A stretch of DNA of 64,000 nt, from assembly GCF_030546575.1 (NCBI RefSeq), contig NZ_JAUOTN010000005.1, forward strand, positions 248,001 to 312,000. Direction: 5' to 3'. Positions 60,743 through 64,000 of this stretch are shown here, piece by piece (position 1 is the stretch's first letter; every line of letters starts with the position of its first letter). This stretch comes from Pontibacter coccineus. Its GTDB lineage: Bacteria > Bacteroidota > Bacteroidia > Cytophagales > Hymenobacteraceae. The notes beneath the pieces were generated by a model that did no database searches, was not told where the DNA came from, and saw nothing but the letters and a program-made list of their open reading frames with translations. Position numbers and translations under genes: made by a program.

Positions 60743-62674
60743 ATGATCTCTATTAATAACCTTAGCTTTCATTTTGGCAGCCGCCCCATGTACGAGGATG
60801 CCAATCTGCACATCAAACCCAAAGACAAAATCGCCCTGATCGGGCTGAACGGTACCGGCAAGTCCACGCTGCTGCGCATCATTGTGGGGGAGTATAAACC
60901 CGACGGCGGCAGTATCCAAATGAGCCGTGACACCACCATCGGTTTCCTGAACCAGGACCTGCTTAGCTACGAAACGCACGAGAGCATCCTGTCGGTGGCC
61001 ATGCAGGCTTTTGACGAGGCCATCTCGCTGCAGAAGGAGATCGACCAGGTATTGGTAGAGTTTGATCATAATTTCCATGACAAGCTGGTTGATAAACTGG
61101 CCTCGCTGCAGGAGCGGTTCGAGGCGCTCGGCGGCTATACCATGCAGGCCGAAGCTGAGTCGATTCTGGAGGGCTTGGGCTTTACGACTGAGGAGCTGCA
61201 ACAGCCGCTGGCCTCTTTCTCGGGTGGCTGGCGCATGCGTGTGATGCTGGCCAAAATCCTGTTGCAGAAACCCTCGCTGCTGCTGCTCGACGAACCGACT
61301 AACCACCTGGACCTGCCCTCCATCAAATGGCTTGAGTCCTACCTGGATCGATTTGAAGGCGCTGTTGTAATCGTGTCGCACGACAGGGAGTTCCTGGATA
61401 AGACGACCAACATTACCGTGGAGGTATCGGGCGCAAAGCTGAACTTATACCCGGGTAACTACAGCTTTTATGTAGAAGAAAAAGCCCTGCGTAACGAAAT
61501 ACAGAAAGGCGCTTACGAAAACCAGCAGGCCCACATCCGGCAGACAGAGCGCTTTATTGAGCGCTTTAAGGCCAAGGCGACCAAAGCCAAGCAGGCCCAG
61601 AGCCGCATGAAGCAGCTCGAGCGCATGGAGCGCATCGAAGAGGTGGCTGGTGAGGCCGCGAAAGTGAATTTCAGTTTCCGCTTTAACGTGCAGCCGGGCC
61701 GACACATTTTTCGCTTAGAGCACATGAGCAAGAGCTTCGGCAGCAAGCTTATTTTCCGGGACACGAACGTGCACATCGAGCGGGGCGACAAAATTGCCCT
61801 CATCGGTGCCAACGGAAAGGGTAAGTCCACGCTGCTGCGCATCATTGCCGGCACCGAGCCGATAGAGGGCAAGCGCGAAATGGGGCATAACGTGATCATG
61901 TCGTTTTATGCGCAGCACCAGCTCGAGGCCCTGAACGTGGAAAATGAAATTCTACAGGAACTCCAGCAGGCAGGCTCCGGCAAAACGGAGGTAGAACTGC
62001 GCACGCTGCTGGGCTCCTTCCTCTTCACCGGCGACGATGTGTTCAAAAAGATTAAGGTGCTGTCAGGAGGGGAGAAGAGCCGCGTGGCGCTGGCCAAAAC
62101 GCTCATCTCGGAGGCCAACTTCCTGATGCTCGACGAACCGACCAACCACCTGGACATGCAGTCTGTCAACATTCTGATACAGGCGCTGGAGCAGTACGAG
62201 GGCACGTTCATCATCATCTCGCACGACCGCTATTTTGTGGAGAATGTGGCGACTAAAATTTGGTACATTGAAGACTACCAGCTGAAGGAATATCCCGGCA
62301 CTTACCACGAATTTGAGACCTTCCAGGAGAAGCGCGAGAAGGAAACGAAACGCGAAGCCGCTGCGGCGCCAGCTCCCAAAAAAGACGAACCGAAGCCAAA
62401 GCGTGACAACAGCGAGTTCAATGCGCTTAACAACCAGCTAAAGCAGGTGAACCGGCAGATAAATGAGCTCGAAAAGCAGGTGCAGCAACTGGAAAAGGAA
62501 CTCGCCAAATATGAAACCGAGCTGGCGGATCCGAAGGTATACGGCAACCCCAGCCTACTGCAGGAAACATCCCAGAAGTTTGAATCTGTGCAAAAAGAGT
62601 TGGATGCTGTCAACAAGAAGTGGGAGAACCTGATGCTGGAGGCCGAGGAGTTGGAAGAGCAGCTGAGAAGTTAG
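60743..62674 (+). CDS. ABC-F family ATPase
   Basis: A 643-residue cytoplasmic protein with two ABC ATPase domains and no membrane domain, the ABC-F type that acts on ribosomes (translation factor or antibiotic protection). The start MISINNLSFHFGSRPMYEDA at 60743 is standard. Walker A motifs are GLNGTGKSTLLRII and GANGKGKSTLLRIIAG; signatures are LASFSGGWRMRVMLAKILL and VLSGGEKSRVALAKTLI; Walker B motifs are LLLLDEPTNHLDLPS and FLMLDEPTNHLDMQS. The interdomain linker (QTERFIERFKAKATKAKQAQ) and a C-terminal coiled coil (about 570-640, Uup-like) are visible. The precise subfamily is not assigned. Confidence 0.94.
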   Translation: MISINNLSFHFGSRPMYEDANLHIKPKDKIALIGLNGTGKSTLLRIIVGEYKPDGGSIQMSRDTTIGFLNQDLLSYETHESILSVAMQAFDEAISLQKEIDQVLVEFDHNFHDKLVDKLASLQERFEALGGYTMQAEAESILEGLGFTTEELQQPLASFSGGWRMRVMLAKILLQKPSLLLLDEPTNHLDLPSIKWLESYLDRFEGAVVIVSHDREFLDKTTNITVEVSGAKLNLYPGNYSFYVEEKALRNEIQKGAYENQQAHIRQTERFIERFKAKATKAKQAQSRMKQLERMERIEEVAGEAAKVNFSFRFNVQPGRHIFRLEHMSKSFGSKLIFRDTNVHIERGDKIALIGANGKGKSTLLRIIAGTEPIEGKREMGHNVIMSFYAQHQLEALNVENEILQELQQAGSGKTEVELRTLLGSFLFTGDDVFKKIKVLSGGEKSRVALAKTLISEANFLMLDEPTNHLDMQSVNILIQALEQYEGTFIIISHDRYFVENVATKIWYIEDYQLKEYPGTYHEFETFQEKREKETKREAAAAPAPKKDEPKPKRDNSEFNALNNQLKQVNRQINELEKQVQQLEKELAKYETELADPKVYGNPSLLQETSQKFESVQKELDAVNKKWENLMLEAEELEEQLRS

Positions 62675-62750
62675 AAAGGTAAGTACGAGGACAGTATTAG
62701 ATTAAAGCATAAAAGAGAGTTGTTATTCTGAAAGAAACCTGGTAGAAATA

Positions 62751-62807
62751 GAGGGCCCTTACCCCCGGGAGGTTCAGCTGATGCAGCTTGCGGGGGTAGG
62801 GGCCCTC
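62751..62807. repeat. Inverted pair of 17-base G-rich units
   Basis: GAGGGCCCTTACCCCCG (62751-62767) and CGGGGGTAGGGGCCCTC (62791-62807) are inverted copies with one mismatch around a 23-base loop containing CAGCTGATGCAGCTTG. This could be the complete form of the element whose single units are inserted elsewhere. Confidence 0.75.
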
Positions 62808-62927
62808 TTCATCAAGATACTTTCAGGATGACAAAACAGGGTAAATTAATTCTGTTCTTCTGCTTATAAGTATTAACTGTCAAAATAGAAAGGTCTGATT
62901 AGGGCCTTTTGATGTGATTTAAAATTG

Positions 62928-62960
62928 AAGCAGCAAACCACAGGTTTGCTGCTTTTTTTG
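62928..62960 (+). terminator. Rho-independent terminator
   Basis: AAGCAGCAAACC (62928-62939) pairs with GGTTTGCTGCTT (62943-62954) around a 3-base loop, followed by TTTTT. Confidence 0.85.
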
Positions 62961-63107
62961 TGCTAAAATACATGTATTTGGTTGATTATCAATGTTAAAA
63001 TAACTTCAATACGCTATACTTTAGTGCAATAAAATGCGTATGTAAAAATTGCACTTTGAGATAAAGCGCCATTTTGCTATTTTGTTTCCAATACGCACCA
63101 TATATCT

Positions 63108-63587
63108 ATGAAAACTTCCTTACCGTTGTTATTGCTTTTTTTAAGCAGCGTACTTAATTCCAGCTTTGCGCAGCCGAGCGATGAAATTATTGTACAGAAA
63201 AAAGGCCTGGGATTTGTCTACTATCGCAACGGCAACCAGATCAGTAAAAAACAGCTGTTGCACATTTTGGACCAGCATCCGGAGGCCCGAAAAGAGCTTC
63301 AGAAAGGTCATCGCAATTCATTGCCAGCCTCAGCACTCGCCTTTGCAGGTGGTCTCCTGATTGGCTATCCGATGAGCAGGCAGTTGACCGGTTATCAACC
63401 CAACTGGCTGGTTTCCGGAGCGGGCCTGGTGACATTCAGCATCCCTTTTGCGGGAGCCAAAATGAAACGGGAACACCAGGCTATCTACGTTTACAACGAA
63501 GGATTGCGCTACGCCAAACGGCCAAATACGGATCTTCGCGTTGGCTATGCCTATAGCCAGGCCATGCTGGTCTTCACTTTCTGGTAG
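63108..63587 (+). CDS. Exported protein of unknown function
   Basis: Not recognised. 159 residues with a signal peptide (MKTSLPLLLLFLSSVLNSSF, cleavage near SFAQP). A short N-terminal domain (IIVQKKGLGFVYYRNGNQIS, then KKQLLHILDQHPEARKEL) is followed by one or two glycine-rich hydrophobic segments (ALAFAGGLLIGYPMSRQL, WLVSGAGLVTFSIPFAGAKM) and a barrel-like end (DLRVGYAYSQAMLVFTFW). Similar short exported proteins occur in Bacteroidota without a known role. Confidence 0.7.
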   Translation: MKTSLPLLLLFLSSVLNSSFAQPSDEIIVQKKGLGFVYYRNGNQISKKQLLHILDQHPEARKELQKGHRNSLPASALAFAGGLLIGYPMSRQLTGYQPNWLVSGAGLVTFSIPFAGAKMKREHQAIYVYNEGLRYAKRPNTDLRVGYAYSQAMLVFTFW

Positions 63588-63698
63588 TACGCTCATTTTG
63601 CAGGCAAATGGTGCAAGCAGAATAGCCTTAAGTACTGCCTCTGCGTTAACATACCGCCCGGTGCGCCGTATTTACAAATGCGCATATGGCACCTTATC

Positions 63699-64000
63699 AT
63701 GAACCAAACAGACATAATTCATCAAATAGGAGAGCAGAGTTCAAAAGTCCTATTTCAGTACAACCTGGCACTCAATCAATTCGACTATTTATCGCCTGCT
63801 TTTCGTGACATCTGGCAAGTGGAGGAGTCGCAGATGCAGGAGCTTCTGAAGCTGCTGCCCGACTCCCTTATGGAGGAAGACCGTCCTGCAGTGCTGCGCT
63901 GCTGGCAGAAGCTGTTGCATGGAGACCATGTAGACACAACCGTGCGCATTTACCAGGGCGGACAGAAACGCTATATACGCTGCTTAGCCTACCCGATCCT
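63699..64000 (+). CDS. Start of a PAS-domain-like protein, probably a sensor kinase (partial)
   Basis: An open frame from the ATG at 63699 (MNQTDIIHQIGEQSSKVLFQ) runs off the right edge after about 100 codons; an in-frame ATG at 63678 would add seven residues. The segment YNLALNQFDYLSPAFRDIWQ, then VEESQMQELLKLLPDSLMEE, then GDHVDTTVRIYQGGQKRYIR, has the shape of a PAS domain like those at the start of Bacteroidota histidine kinases. The C-terminal part is outside the window, so the kinase call is inference. Confidence 0.65.
   Translation, partial: MNQTDIIHQIGEQSSKVLFQYNLALNQFDYLSPAFRDIWQVEESQMQELLKLLPDSLMEEDRPAVLRCWQKLLHGDHVDTTVRIYQGGQKRYIRCLAYPI

Larger units (their letters stand above)
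62675..63107. other. Intergenic region with G-rich inverted repeat and terminator
   Basis: It contains the paired G-rich units (62751-62807), an AAGATACTTTCAGGATGACA copy (62814-62833), the terminator at 62928-62960, and an AT-rich final 100 bases that probably hold the promoter of the next gene. Confidence 0.5.

Overview
The window looks like a chromosomal segment of a Bacteroidota bacterium of the order Cytophagales, most like the Pontibacter/Hymenobacter group. This is inferred from content. There is a secreted protein with a type IX (type B, gliding-associated) sorting domain, a menaquinone pathway, anti-sigma and von Willebrand proteins carrying carboxypeptidase-like regulatory domains, promoters of the TTTG / TAnnTTTG kind, few Shine-Dalgarno sequences and moderate GC. 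No rRNA, tRNA, CRISPR array, prophage or intact transposase was seen.

Layout. 1-9.4 kb: the N-terminal part of a zinc metalloprotease (cut by the left edge), a TPR protein, DNA polymerase IV, a DJ-1/PfpI protein, a pirin and a pseudouridine-synthase-like protein whose active-site residues look substituted. 9.4-21 kb: BrnQ, a small membrane protein, a T9SS cargo protein, trimethylamine monooxygenase, a second large metalloprotease, a lipoprotein cytochrome c, an SMP-30 lactonase and a YahK-type alcohol dehydrogenase. 21-25.7 kb: an HD-domain protein and a divergent sigma / anti-sigma / VWA locus. 26.5-32 kb: a methyltransferase and hutU, hutI, hutG for histidine breakdown (hutH absent). 32-40 kb: menaquinone genes menE, menD, menF and menI with a DoxX protein and a lactonase-like lipoprotein. 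40.5-45.6 kb: the pyruvate dehydrogenase E2 subunit, a small lipoprotein, a DUF417 membrane protein with an AraC regulator, an acetyltransferase and a DUF1801 protein. 45.7-47.6 kb: an AT-richer pair of exported proteins. 47.7-53.9 kb: menB, an FkbM methyltransferase, hslV, a Crp-type regulator, a Gdx/SugE-like exporter, a deoxyhypusine-synthase homologue and an outer-membrane barrel. 54-64 kb: M1 aminopeptidase, catalase HPII, a 2H phosphoesterase, an ABC-F ATPase, an exported protein and the start of a PAS-like protein.

How the genes work together. Clear functional sets are menaquinone synthesis (menI-menF-menD transcribed together, menE nearby, menB 8 kb away), histidine-to-glutamate degradation (hutU-hutI-hutG on one strand), and a surface-signalling unit in which an ECF sigma factor overlaps the gene of its zinc-finger anti-sigma factor, whose exported part resembles TonB and the TonB-receptor N-domain, opposite a divergent VWA protein with the same N-domain.

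The most unusual structure is not a gene. First, the heptamer AGGTATA (or TATACCT) occurs by hand count about 125 times, against roughly 8 expected by chance, on both strands and inside and outside genes. Second, large intergenic gaps hold mosaic interspersed repeats (three composite copies of 0.6-0.8 kb), into which a 17-base G-rich unit, TGGGGGTAGGGGCCCTC, appears to have been inserted at different points. Most gene ends carry strong hairpin terminators.
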